NCBI RefSeq assembly: GCF_900091655.1
Contig: NZ_LT594621.1
Span: 1,922,001-1,986,000 of the forward strand
DNA: 64,000 nucleotides
Reading direction: 5' to 3'
From: Culturomica massiliensis
GTDB lineage: Bacteria; Bacteroidota; Bacteroidia; Bacteroidales; Marinifilaceae
Position numbers and translations under genes: made by a program. Below are positions 35,552 through 45,100 of the stretch, in pieces (the stretch's first letter is position 1; each line of letters starts with the position of its first letter). The notes below the pieces were generated by a model. It ran no database searches. It saw only the letters and a list, made by a program, of their open reading frames with translations, and was not told where the DNA came from.

Positions 35552-35827
35552 ATGAAAAGAATTTTGATTACAGAAGAGTTAGCTACCTTTCTTAATTCCA
35601 TGCCAGTATTGAATATTGATAATATTTCAATAACACATTCACTAATCATTCGAGATTTGTCAAAACTACCACTTGAAGACGATGAAAGTAATCCTACTCA
35701 TAATAGTTACATGGCTATTACCAAAGATGGCTATGGCTATCCTTTTACTTGCAACATTAATCAGATTAATCAACTATTATCTCTTATTATAAATGATATA
35801 AATCAAAGAACAAATGAAAAGTTATAG
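35552..35827 (+). CDS. Hypothetical protein downstream of the structured leader
   Basis: 91 aa, soluble, no recognised domain. It starts MKRILITEELATFLNSMP and has an acidic middle (LPLEDDESNPTHNSYMAI) followed by DGYGYPFTCNINQINQLL. It begins 8 bp after a strong hairpin, which could mask or expose its start. Its end overlaps the WG lipoprotein gene by 14 bp, so the two were a coupled pair before that gene was broken by the IS30-type insertion. Confidence 0.6.
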   Translation: MKRILITEELATFLNSMPVLNIDNISITHSLIIRDLSKLPLEDDESNPTHNSYMAITKDGYGYPFTCNINQINQLLSLIINDINQRTNEKL

Positions 35828-36704
35828 ATATTATTTACTATTATTATGGGGCACTTTAGTACTGTGCTCATGCATTCAGACCCCCACGAATTTATATCCT
35901 ATATATAAAGATGGGAAATATGGATATATTGATAGCTTAGGCAATGAAATTATAAAGCCACAGTACTTATATGCTTCATACTTTAATGAAGGAATAGCAT
36001 TAATTATTGTTGATACCACTTGCATCACATTCTCTGATACTCTCAAAAGTAATATAGCTTCATCACTTTATGTATCCGCTGAACAAAAGAAGATTAGATA
36101 TAAATATGGATATATCTCATTAGATAATAAATTAGCCATTGACACAACTTTAATTTATGAATTTGAAGACAAAGAGAATGATTGGGATAATATAAAAGAA
36201 TTTATATCAAATGGGAAGCAATTAAATCTACGATGGTTGAACTGTTCCGATAATAGAATTTTATATCAAGACAGTATAACTAAATTATTTGGTTATATGA
36301 ATTCTAAAGGGGAAACCATCATTGCTCCTCAATACAGGGATGGATATCAATTCTCCGAAGGATTAGCTGCTGTTCAAGTTCAAAGTAAAGGGCCAAATAA
36401 TTTTTCCAAATGGGGATATATTGATATGAGTGGCAACATGATGATTGAAAGCAAGTATTCTTCTGCATCTACTTTTAGAGAAGGTAAGGCTATTGTTGGA
36501 TTCAGTGATATAAAAATGGATGATAGGAGCGGCTTTAGGTTTACAAAGTCTTCTATTATAATTAATAAATCAGGTAAAATGATAGGTACTCCATTTGACA
36601 TAGTTACAACAATTTATTCCTATAATAATGGGATCGCTTGCACTCATAAGCATATTGGCAAACTAGATTTAGGTTATAATTTTATTGACGAGAATGGTAA
36701 TTCT
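35814..36704 (+). pseudogene. WG-repeat lipoprotein, 5' part, interrupted by an IS
   Basis: 297 codons. Lipoprotein signal (LLLLWGTLVLCSC, lipobox LCSC) followed by WG-type beta repeats: YKDGKYGYIDSLGNEIIKPQY, KYGYISLDNK, LFGYMNSKGETIIAPQY and KWGYIDMSGNMMIESKY. Such repeats form extended beta-rich surface modules. The reading ends ENGNS then TGA, where the TGA is the first three bases of the inserted IS (36705-36707). The remaining repeats continue after the IS at 37857-38216. A truncated, still exported lipoprotein could be made. Confidence 0.85.
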
Positions 36705-37855
36705 TGAGTTCAACTTATAAATGCAACTTTTTGGGTGCGGATAATAAGCAATAAAAACATTTATTTTTCAGAGAGGAAAGAGAGACAATGTCCCCCTTTC
36801 TCTCACTCTGAATGGATAAAGTTTGCTATCTTTGCTTTAATTGTCCGTCCAAAGAAAAAAAAGTTGCAGATGAGCAAACATATAACCGAGGAACAAAGGT
36901 ATGCAATTTCTATGATGTTGCAAATACCGATGAGCAAAAAAGCAATAGCGGAAGCTATCGGAGTAGATAAAAGCACTGTTTACAGGGAGATAAAGCGCAA
37001 TTGCGACGCCCGAAGTGGTAGCTATAGCATGGAGCTTGCCCAGCGAAAAGCAGACAGGCGCAAGCAGCAAAAACATCGCAAGGAAGTGCTTACACCGGCA
37101 ATGAGAAAACGGATAATAAAGCTGTTGAAGAAAGGATTCAGCCCGGAGCAGATTGTCGGCAGGAGCCGCTTGGAGGGAATTGCGATGGTATCTCACGAAA
37201 CGATATATCGCTGGATTTGGGAGGATAAGCGGCGGGGTGGCAAACTGCACAAATATCTTCGCAGACAAGGTCGCAGGTATGCCAAACGTGGTTCTAAAAA
37301 TGCAGGGCGAGGATTTATCCCAGGCAGGGTGGATATTGATGAGCGTCCCGAGATAGTGGAACTGAAGGAGAGATTTGGTGATTTAGAGATAGATACAATT
37401 ATTGGTAAGAACCACAAAGGTGCCATTCTTACCATTAACGACAGAGCAACAAGCAGGGTCTGGATACGCAAGTTGTCGGGAAAAGAAGCCATCCCGGTAG
37501 CTAAGATTGCAGTATGGGCACTGCGGAAAGTGAAAAACTTAATACACACAATTACGGCTGACAATGGAAAGGAGTTTGCAAAGCACGAGGAAATTGCGCA
37601 AAAATTGGAAATAAAATTCTATTTTTGCAAACCATACCACTCATGGGAACGTGGTGCCAATGAAAACACCAACGGGCTTATCAGGCAGTATATCCCAAAG
37701 GGTAAGGACTTTAGTGAAGTAACCAACAAACAGATTAAGTGGATTGAAAATAAACTCAATAATCGACCTCGTAAAAGACTTGGATACCTCACGCCAAACG
37801 AAAAATTTAAACAAATTATTAATCAGAATTCTGTTGCATTTGCAAGTTGAATTCA
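36705..37855 (+). mobile_element. IS30-family insertion sequence
   Basis: About 1151 bp with imperfect terminal inverted repeats: the left end TGAGTTCAACTTATAAATGC and the reverse complement of the right end TGAATTCAACTTGCAAATGC match at 16 of 20 positions. It contains one transposase gene whose stop codon lies in the right repeat. It is less AT-rich than the surrounding element. I cannot see a clear target-site duplication, so the ends may be off by one or two bases. Confidence 0.88.
36870..37850 (+). CDS. IS30-family transposase
   Basis: 326 aa from the ATG at 36870 (MSKHITEEQRYAISMMLQ), the usual IS30 start. An in-frame upstream extension is not conserved. An N-terminal helix-turn-helix (KKAIAEAIGVDKSTVYREIK) is followed by a DDE integrase core with LEIDTIIG (first Asp), TITADNGKEFAKHEE (second Asp) and SWERGANENTNGLIRQYIPKG (Glu). 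It ends RKRLGYLTPNEKF, the family signature. It appears complete and likely active. It splits the WG lipoprotein gene. Confidence 0.95.
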   Translation: MSKHITEEQRYAISMMLQIPMSKKAIAEAIGVDKSTVYREIKRNCDARSGSYSMELAQRKADRRKQQKHRKEVLTPAMRKRIIKLLKKGFSPEQIVGRSRLEGIAMVSHETIYRWIWEDKRRGGKLHKYLRRQGRRYAKRGSKNAGRGFIPGRVDIDERPEIVELKERFGDLEIDTIIGKNHKGAILTINDRATSRVWIRKLSGKEAIPVAKIAVWALRKVKNLIHTITADNGKEFAKHEEIAQKLEIKFYFCKPYHSWERGANENTNGLIRQYIPKGKDFSEVTNKQIKWIENKLNNRPRKRLGYLTPNEKFKQIINQNSVAFAS

Positions 37856-37856
37856 G

Positions 37857-38216
37857 CATTATCTAATAGATGGCACATTAATAGATATAACAAAGTTTGG
37901 CAATGGGTATGCAGGAGTAAAAATAGATAGCACTAATTGGGTATTTGTTGATAAAGAGATGAATATCATATCAGAAGAATATGAAGATGTACAACCTTTT
38001 AATGAAGGCTATGCAGCTGTAAAAAAGAATAATCTATGGGGATACATAGATACTACCTTTCAAGTGAAGATTTCATATAAATATGACCAGTGCTCTTCTT
38101 TTAAAAATGGACTGGCTTCTTTTGAAATTAGAGGAGGAAAAAGTTTAATAATTGAAGGGTATATCAATAAGAAAGGAGAAGTTGTTTGGCAAAAAGAATA
38201 TTCCAATTGGCAGTAA
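37857..38216 (+). pseudogene. WG-repeat lipoprotein, 3' part
   Basis: The frame from 37857 reads HYLIDGTLIDITKFGNGYAG and NLWGYIDTTFQVKISYKYD, then ends INKKGEVVWQKEYSNWQ. It continues the repeats of the 5' part at 35814-36704 directly, so the two were one gene of about 415 codons before the IS insertion. It has no start codon or signal peptide of its own. An internal ATG at 37959 exists but is unlikely to be used. Confidence 0.85.
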
Positions 38217-38445
38217 TGTACTCTCATAAATAGCTTAGGTAAAATGCAGTCTCTTATTATTCATATGAAAATAAAAAATAAATTTTTGTGCTCATCCTCA
38301 ATACAAGAAGCACATGTAATTTGATTGACAATAATGTAGTAGAATATTTCAAGAACATGGTAAACTTTACTTAAGGAAATGGAATAGGGGAATCTAAGAA
38401 TGAAGTAAATACAATCAATTAACAAACATAAAAACAGATAAAATC

Positions 38446-38862
38446 ATGTGGTGGATTATAGTCATAGCAGTAGTTGGTCTTATTATTTACAATATAAATA
38501 AAGACCACAAAGAACATGTAAATACCCATGTCTCTAACTTCGGAGGAATGATAGGGAAATATGGGGTAGTAATAAATTATTTAAAATCATCTGGATTATC
38601 TATCCAAAAAACAACAAAGGATAGTGTCATCCTTTCTTCACAAAGTAATACTTGGACTTTGGATTATGTCGGGCATAACCTTGAGATTAGAATGAAAGGA
38701 TATATGCCACTATTGGATAATATCAATAAGACGTGGAGTTTCCCTGATGGATATCCACAAGAAAAAATGATTGAAGAATTTGAAAATTATTTTAACTGGC
38801 AAATAGAACAGTTAAAGAAAGGGGCACAAAATAATCCTTATGAACATCTAAATAACGAATAA
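38446..38862 (+). CDS. Hypothetical single-span membrane protein
   Basis: 138 aa. The N-terminus is a membrane anchor (MWWIIVIAVVGLIIYNINKD). The rest is a soluble domain of about 115 residues rich in beta strands (KDSVILSSQSNTWTLDYVG, NLEIRMKGYMPLL) ending in an acidic-basic helix. I do not recognise the family. It is the first of five genes that abut or overlap (38446-40603). The start follows a 229-bp gap after the broken WG gene, so a promoter for the cassette probably lies there. Confidence 0.65.
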   Translation: MWWIIVIAVVGLIIYNINKDHKEHVNTHVSNFGGMIGKYGVVINYLKSSGLSIQKTTKDSVILSSQSNTWTLDYVGHNLEIRMKGYMPLLDNINKTWSFPDGYPQEKMIEEFENYFNWQIEQLKKGAQNNPYEHLNNE

Positions 38863-39261
38863 ATGGGAACAATAGACTTTAATAGAATTGCTGTATGCAT
38901 GGGGAAGGTAATAAAATTATTATCAGAATTACAGCCAGTGATCTCAAATGGGGATGATGTATATGAACACAAGGAAGACTTTTGTTGTATTGCATATATG
39001 TGTAGAGTTGGAATCCTTGACAGGATAGAAAACAATAGTTACATAAGAAATCCAACTATTCCTATCAGGATTCCAACTGGACTTTTCAGTTCAAGAAAGG
39101 AGACAATTGATAGTGGACTAAACCTAACTATTGGCAGGCTAAAAGAAATCATATCTAAAGATGTTGTTACCTCAAATTATGTTGATGACATCTTAAATCA
39201 TCAAGGGGTATTCTATGAATTTGAACGTGGTTTACCTGATAATTTTAAACGTGGCTTATGA
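38863..39261 (+). CDS. Hypothetical protein in the coupled cassette
   Basis: 132 aa, soluble, no signal peptide. It begins immediately after the stop of the upstream gene (no gap) and overlaps the next gene by 4 bp (ATGA), so translation is coupled. Features seen: an N-terminal helical part (IAVCMGKVIKLLSELQPVI), three Cys in the first 50 residues (EDFCCIAYMCRVG), and a Pro-rich link (NPTIPIRIPTGLFSS). No recognised domain. Confidence 0.6.
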   Translation: MGTIDFNRIAVCMGKVIKLLSELQPVISNGDDVYEHKEDFCCIAYMCRVGILDRIENNSYIRNPTIPIRIPTGLFSSRKETIDSGLNLTIGRLKEIISKDVVTSNYVDDILNHQGVFYEFERGLPDNFKRGL

Positions 39262-39671
39262 ATGATAGGTTTTCATTCCCAATTACTTTAGGAATACAAA
39301 AAGCCGGTCTACCACTGATACTAACATCTGGTAAACTAAAAAACCTCTGTTTCTTAATTGATACAGGCTCAACACATAACTCCTTATTTGATTTTGTATA
39401 TAATCACTTCAAAGATGAGTTTAAATTACTTGAAGGAACATTTAGAACAATGGGAATAGAGGGACATTATAAAGAAACTCCCATCATTGAAGCTACATTT
39501 AATTTTGAAGGAGTTGATTATACTTCAACTTTTTTTGTACTGGATACTTCTGAAGCTGTAAAACAGGTACAAGATGAAACTGGAGTACAGATTCATGGAG
39601 TGTTGGGAATAGCATTTCTTCTGGAAAATAAATGGATTATTGATTTTAATAAATATCAAATATATGACTAA
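39258..39671 (+). CDS. Retropepsin-like aspartic protease
   Basis: 137 aa. A single-domain aspartyl protease, presumably active as a dimer. The catalytic motif is FLIDTGSTHN (Asp35-Thr36-Gly37-Ser38), and the second hallmark is GVLGIAFLLENKWIIDF at about 114-130. No signal peptide is visible, so it should be cytoplasmic, unlike many bacterial relatives. It overlaps genes on both sides. The last gene of the cassette (40133-40603) shares its C-terminal motif and overall pattern but lacks the catalytic Asp. Target unknown. Confidence 0.85.
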   Translation: MNDRFSFPITLGIQKAGLPLILTSGKLKNLCFLIDTGSTHNSLFDFVYNHFKDEFKLLEGTFRTMGIEGHYKETPIIEATFNFEGVDYTSTFFVLDTSEAVKQVQDETGVQIHGVLGIAFLLENKWIIDFNKYQIYD

Positions 39672-40140
39672 TACTATGTTGAAATGTAATTTACAATCAT
39701 TATTTAAAGTAGTAACTACTTTAATAATACTATTTGATACAATTGAGGTTAAATCACAGGGCTATATAGGGATGACTATAGCTGAGATTCAAAAGGAAAT
39801 AAGTTTAGATAATTCAGAAGGTTATAAAACTTCTATTGAAAAAATAGAAAAAAATAGAACTGATGAATATGGTGCATCATGCATAATTAAAGCTCCTGAT
39901 AGCTATTTTTTGTGTTTCTTTTCCAAGCATCCAGATTTCAATAAGAGAAAATGTGTGTTATCTACTCTTATTCCTTCTTCTGGAGAGGAAGCTACTAAAA
40001 TATTTCAAGCATTCAATATGGCTTATTTAAAAACAGGTGAACTTGAATGGATATGTGAAAGAAATGGCGTTACAATTGACATTTATGTCAAAATGTTAAA
40101 TGGTATATATCTATTTGTTTATAAAATGAGAAATGAATAA
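39664..40140 (+). CDS. Hypothetical secreted protein in the coupled cassette
   Basis: 158 aa from the ATG at 39664 (MTNTMLKCNLQSLFKV), overlapping the protease gene by 8 bp. A further ATG four codons later is an alternative. A signal peptide-like hydrophobic stretch (VVTTLIILFDTIEV) is cleaved near KSQ-GYIGM. The mature part (about 125 residues) begins GYIGMTIAEIQKEI, contains SCIIKAPDSYFLCFFSKHP, and has an alternating alpha/beta pattern. No family recognised. It overlaps the following gene by 8 bp. Confidence 0.6.
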   Translation: MTNTMLKCNLQSLFKVVTTLIILFDTIEVKSQGYIGMTIAEIQKEISLDNSEGYKTSIEKIEKNRTDEYGASCIIKAPDSYFLCFFSKHPDFNKRKCVLSTLIPSSGEEATKIFQAFNMAYLKTGELEWICERNGVTIDIYVKMLNGIYLFVYKMRNE

Positions 40141-40603
40141 TCAAACTTCAATTTTAATAAATATAAGCAACCTTCATTTTACCTTTCTTCTGAACAGTAA
40201 GATTAAGCATAATTTAATTAGTCCTTTCTTCCTGAGCTTCTTTAAAGAGAAATATCCTCCAACAGAAGAAGGATATCAGGCTAATCAAATGGCAGTAGAA
40301 AAGATTATAAGGGAAAGTGGAGAAGCTTTTCCTATTTTCCCAGAGAATTTAAAGCACTACTTCTTCAAAGATGTATATAAAAAAGCAGGTTGTAAAGTAG
40401 TTAAATGTAGTAATAATAAACTCAGAAAATGCAAGTCTGTTATATTTAATTTTGAATACAATGGGAGAGCTTATTCTGAATTGTTCTATATTGACCAAAG
40501 TTTATATTCCTGTTCAAGTATATTAAGGAGTAGATTTCTCAAGAAACACAAATGGATTATTGACTTTAACAAACTAGAAATATCAACTAAAAACAAAAAA
40601 TAA
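40133..40603 (+). CDS. Retropepsin-like paralogue without catalytic Asp
   Basis: 156 aa. Aligns with the protease at 39258-39671: FLLNSKIKHN against FLIDTGSTHN, SVIFNFEYNGRAYSELFYID against EATFNFEGVDYTSTFFVLD, and KHKWIIDFNKLEI against ENKWIIDFNKYQI. The catalytic Asp position is Asn21 and the Gly is Lys23, so proteolytic activity is not expected. An insertion of about 45 residues after the first motif (KYPPTEEGYQANQMAVEK) is absent from the active copy. A regulatory or decoy subunit of the active protease is one possibility. A decaying duplicate is the other. Confidence 0.7.
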   Translation: MNNQTSILINISNLHFTFLLNSKIKHNLISPFFLSFFKEKYPPTEEGYQANQMAVEKIIRESGEAFPIFPENLKHYFFKDVYKKAGCKVVKCSNNKLRKCKSVIFNFEYNGRAYSELFYIDQSLYSCSSILRSRFLKKHKWIIDFNKLEISTKNKK

Positions 40604-40945
40604 ATCACTTTCTAAAACCTATCTCAAAGCTATGCTTATATAAAGGAAACTATAAGTTCAATAACAACAAAAACATTACATCAAACCTAAATAAAAAAGT
40701 TGTTTACAAATAGTTTACACCAAACCTCTGAAAACCTTGATTAATAAGCCCGCGTAGCTGCTGCTCAGGCTGCTATCATGCATGCTAAAAAGTAATATCG
40801 AATATTACACCCTCAAATAGCAAGGACTTCCCGGTTTCGGGAAGTCCTTGTTTGTTTATTCATTTTCCAATATATTTTATTCCGAATTAAAAATTTATGT
40901 TCTGAATTGTATTCCTAGAATCCTATCCCGAAGTACCGGCACTTT
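40604..40945. other. Right end of the element and attR region
   Basis: No gene is seen. It holds the arm-type repeats GTTTACAAA and GTTTACACCAAA (40702-40724), the 86-bp direct repeat (40748-40833), the terminator-like hairpin to 40849 and about 95 bp of chromosomal sequence before the convergent end of the efflux operon. Confidence 0.7.
40748..40833 (+). repeat. Right 86-bp direct repeat (attR)
   Basis: Identical to 29854-29939. It encodes the last 15 residues of PpdK (VAAAQAAIMHAKK at the end) without the rest of the gene. It is followed by loop GTTT (40834-40837), the reverse complement of the AAAC loop at the left end, and by the same 3' stem arm CGGGAAGTCCTT (40838-40849). Confidence 0.95.
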
Positions 40946-42121
40946 TTACAGTTCCACAGCCGATAAGTCGGCCTGTGCCTTTTCAAAATCACGTTCCGCC
41001 GCCAAAGTCTGGTTGACCATATCATAATACAGACCTATTTCGACGATGTAGTCCAAAAGGGATATCTCACCTGCATTCAACGCTTTCATCAGCAACTCCG
41101 TATTATTGAGTGCAGTCAGGGATTTCCGGTAATTATCGGCTGTTTGTTTCAAACCGTCAGCGCGTGTGTAAAGATTCCGCAATTGATCGTAAAACTGTTG
41201 CTTATTTTCTACCTGCCGGGCTTCCGCAGCTACAACATTCGCCTTTGCCTGTTTTACGCGGTTTTTGTTCCCCCACAAAGGAATAGAAACACCGAAACTG
41301 ATCCCCTTGTAATTTTGTCCGGTCGTATTTTCAGACATATAACCCACCGAAAAGTCAGGCAAACCGGATGCTTTGCTTAATTTTATTTCACTCCGCCCCA
41401 CCTCTATTTCTTGCCTGACATATTGTAAAACCGGATTATTTTCTTCAGCGGAAGTATACCAGGTTTCAAAATCGGCAGGCAAAAGTACATTTTCAAAGCT
41501 ACTGTCTTCAAACACGATATCTATTCCCCCGTTCAGACGCTTCAAATCGGATAAAAGTATATTTCTTTCTATATTTACCCGCGACAATTCACCTTGAACC
41601 ACCGACAGATTCAATTGTATTTTATTGTATTCCAAAACATTGACATCTCCCTGATTCAATCGTTTTTGATAAGCATCAGCTATTGTCCGGGCATGTCGGA
41701 GACGCAATTCCAACTCTTTCCGAAGAGCGTTGTAATACACCAAATCGATACAATATTGCTTTGCTTCAAGAAGAATATTCAAACGATCGGATTTATATTG
41801 CAGATCGACTAACCGGTTTTTATCGTCCGCCAGCCGGCTCTTCATCCCCGTAACGGTAGGAATATCAAACGTCTGTCTGACACTGAAATCTTTCCGGCTG
41901 CCGACATTCCCGGGACGTCCCCACAAGTAATTGAATTCCAACTCAGGATTAGCCAGGTAAATACCGGTCCGGTTTCCAAGATGCTGTGCCTTCACTTCCT
42001 CCCGCAAAGTTTTTAATGTCGTATTGTTCTCTTCTATGGAAGAAAGAATCTCTTTTATATTATTCCGGGCGTAAAGCGGTATGCTCGCCAATATCGCCAC
42101 TATTATAAAAATTGTTTTCAT
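40946..42121 (-). CDS. Outer-membrane factor of a metal efflux system (TolC family)
   Basis: 391 aa. Signal peptide (MKTIFIIVAILASIPLYA-RN). Two TolC-type repeats of long helices: the first with LEFNYLWGRPGNVGSRKDFS, the second with GLPDFSVGYMSENTTGQNYKG and GVSIPLWGNKNRVKQAKANV, typical of CusC/CzcC proteins. It forms the outer-membrane duct for the RND pump encoded 3 bp upstream. Order in the operon is small protein, adaptor, pump, outer-membrane factor. Confidence 0.9.
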   Translation of the reverse strand: MKTIFIIVAILASIPLYARNNIKEILSSIEENNTTLKTLREEVKAQHLGNRTGIYLANPELEFNYLWGRPGNVGSRKDFSVRQTFDIPTVTGMKSRLADDKNRLVDLQYKSDRLNILLEAKQYCIDLVYYNALRKELELRLRHARTIADAYQKRLNQGDVNVLEYNKIQLNLSVVQGELSRVNIERNILLSDLKRLNGGIDIVFEDSSFENVLLPADFETWYTSAEENNPVLQYVRQEIEVGRSEIKLSKASGLPDFSVGYMSENTTGQNYKGISFGVSIPLWGNKNRVKQAKANVVAAEARQVENKQQFYDQLRNLYTRADGLKQTADNYRKSLTALNNTELLMKALNAGEISLLDYIVEIGLYYDMVNQTLAAERDFEKAQADLSAVEL

Positions 42122-42124
42122 GAT

Positions 42125-45100
42125 TTACTTTTCAATTAATTCTGTTGTTTCTGATCTTTTCTCTCCATGCCGGTTCAGGTACAAGTACATAATAGGAATA
42201 ATAAAACCATTCAAAACCGTGGAACTCATCAAACCACCCAAAATGACTTTCGCCATCGGACTCTGTATCTCATTGCCCGGCAGATCTCCTCCTAAAGCAA
42301 GAGGTATTAATGCAAGTCCCGACGTCAACGCCGTCATCAGGATCGGATTCAAACGGTCCAGTGATCCTTGCACAATACTTTCACGCAAAGACATTCCCGA
42401 TTCCCGCAAACTATTGTATCGGTCTATCAAGAGCATTCCGTTACGGGTAGCGATACCGAACAAGGAAATAAAACCGATGATGGCCGGGATACTCATAATA
42501 CCGTTCGTAAAATAAATACTGATAACCCCGCCGATAAGAGCCAGAGGCAGATTCAGCAAAATCACCAACGATTGTTTTACATTCCTGAATTCCTTAAAAA
42601 GCAACAGGAAAATAATTACGATAGAAAATATCGATGCAATAAGTATGATGCGTGAAGCCGCCTGCTCACTCTCAAATTGTCCGCCGTATTCAACATGATA
42701 GCCCTCCGGCAAATCGATTTCATTACTGATTTTAGCCTGGATATCATTAACTACTCCCCTTAAATCCCGGCCTGAAACATTAGCGGAAACGACAATCTTA
42801 CGGGCTACATTTTCCCGACTGATGGTATTGGGACCTGTAGATGAAATGACATCGGCAATACTCTCCAAGGGAACTTTCCGTCCGTTGGCATCGACAATCA
42901 ACTGCCGGATACGTCCGGCACTTTCACGGCTCACATCATTCACCTTCAAGGTAAGATCAAACGACTTATTTCCTTCATACACTTGTGATACAGCTTCACC
43001 TCCCAGCATAACATTTACCATATCTGCAAATTGCGGAAGTGTAACACCGTATTTGGCAAGCATTTCCCGCTTGGGTTCAATCCGGAGTTGAGGACGTTCT
43101 ACTTGTTGTTCCACATTCAGATCAGCTATGCCTTTCACATCCTGAATCGAAGTTTTTATCCGTTTACCGATTTCATGCATTTTATTCAGGTCCGTACCGA
43201 ATAGCTTTATGGCAATATTCGCTCTTGTACCGGACAACATGGCATCGATACGATGGGTAATGGGAGCGCCGATCTCAATGTTTACACCGGAAATCATTTT
43301 GATTTTCTCCCGGATTTCGGCGAGAACCTCATCTTTCGAGCGTTTACCGAGTATAAAAGGAGCCTCGATCTCCGACGTATTTACTCCCAAAGCATGCTCG
43401 TCCAATTCCGCACGTCCGGTTTTACGACCCACAGTTTGTATTTCCGGAACGGAAAGAAGAATATTTTCCGCCATTCGACCGATCTTGTCCGACTCTTCGA
43501 GTGATACTCCCGGCAAGGTACTGATGCTTACCGTAAACGAACCTTCGTTGAAAGGGGGCAGAAAACTGCGTCCAAAGGAAGAGAGCATAATTACAGCGAG
43601 AACAAAAACGACACTTATACCTCCCAATACGATTTTTTTATGCAAAAGCGTCCATTCCAAAGCCCTCTCATACCCCTTTTTCAGTTTCCGCACCAAATAA
43701 GGTTCCCGTTCCGTTTTGCTTTTGGAATTCCCCAACAAATAGGTGCAAAGAACGGGAGTCAGGGTAAGAGCGACAAAAGTAGAAGCAAACAATGAAATAA
43801 CGAATGTGATCCCCAGCGGAGCCAGCATTCTGCCTTCCATGCCGGAAAGAAAAAACAACGGCACAAAACTCGCCACGATAATCAATGTGGAATTCAGGAT
43901 CGGCATACGTACTTCTTTCGAAGCTTCGAACACAACGGTAATAACACTTTTCCGTTCCTTTTCCGGCTTCTGACGATTCTCGCGAAGCCGTTTGAAAACA
44001 TTTTCAACATCCACAATAGCGTCATCGACCAGCGAACCGATAGCAATGGCGATCCCCCCCAGGCTCATGGTATTGATTGTCAACCCCATAATTTTCAGTG
44101 TAACAAGAGCTACAATAACAGACAGTGGAATTGTAATGAGCGAAATAACCGTTGTACGAATATTCATCAAAAAGAGAAAGAGAACGATTACTACGAATAT
44201 TCCTCCTTCATACAAAGATTTTTGTACATTATCGATAGAACTATTGATAAAACGCGACTGACGAAAAATATCGGTCGTCACCTTCACATCTTTAGGCAAA
44301 GTCTTTTGTAACTCGGCCAGCGACCGATCCAATTGATCCGTCAATTCCAGCGTACTCGTAGCGGGTTGCCTGGTAATCGTCATCAGCACAGCTTCTTTTC
44401 CATGATCAGACGCCAGTCCCAGTTTAGGAGCCTTGGCTCCGATCCTGACTTCAGCAATATTTTCAAGGACGATGGGTACTTCATTTACATTTTTAATAAC
44501 CGCTTTTTGCAATGCCTCTACTTTATTGGTAGACAGAATCCCACGAACAATAAACTCATTCCCGAATTCATACAACACACCTCCGGAAGCATTCTGATTC
44601 ATATCCTTGACAACTCCAATCACTTCATCCAAGCCAATGCCGTAATGTTTCATTTTACCGGGATCGAGAAGTATCTGATATTCTTTGATATCTCCACCCA
44701 ACACTGTAACCTGCGCCACACCTCCGGTAGAAAGCAGACGGGGACGAATCGTCCAGTCTGCCAGCGTCCGCAAATCCTGTAAGGAAGTCGTATCGGCCGT
44801 CAAACCGATAATCATCAGTTCCCCCAATATGGAAGACTGAGGTCCTAAAGTCGGCTTCCCCACATTCGAGGGCAATACTTCTCCTACGACAGCCAACTTT
44901 TCAGACACAATCTGCCGGGCTCTGTAAATGTCGGTTCCCCAGTTAAATTCGACCCATACGATAGAAAAACCGGTTGTAGACGAAGAACGGACACGACGTA
45001 CATCGGTAGCACCATTCACTGCTGTTTCCACCGGAAATGTAACCAGACGTTCCACCTCTTCGGGTGCCATACCTTTAGCCTCTGTCATAACGACGACTGT

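Larger units (their letters stand above)
29854..40849 (+). mobile_element. Integrative element inserted at the ppdK terminator
   Basis: The element is bounded by an exact 86-bp direct repeat (29854-29939 and 40748-40833) made of the ppdK 3' end, and by matching terminator hairpins. An integrase gene lies at the left end reading inward, and GTTTACACCAAA repeats lie at both ends. It is clearly AT-richer than the flanks, and codon use differs. It encodes no relaxase, conjugation or virion proteins that I recognise, so it is either mobilised by a helper, a satellite or a remnant. Contents in order: integrase, SF2-helicase-like protein, small protein, RadC, a 960-bp non-coding structured region, hypothetical, WG lipoprotein split by an IS30-type element, then five coupled small genes. 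Confidence 0.9.

Noticed and set aside
40748..40797. Partial second ppdK gene
   Set aside because: Only the last 15 codons are present, and they are part of the 86-bp attachment repeat. This is a by-product of integration, not gene duplication.
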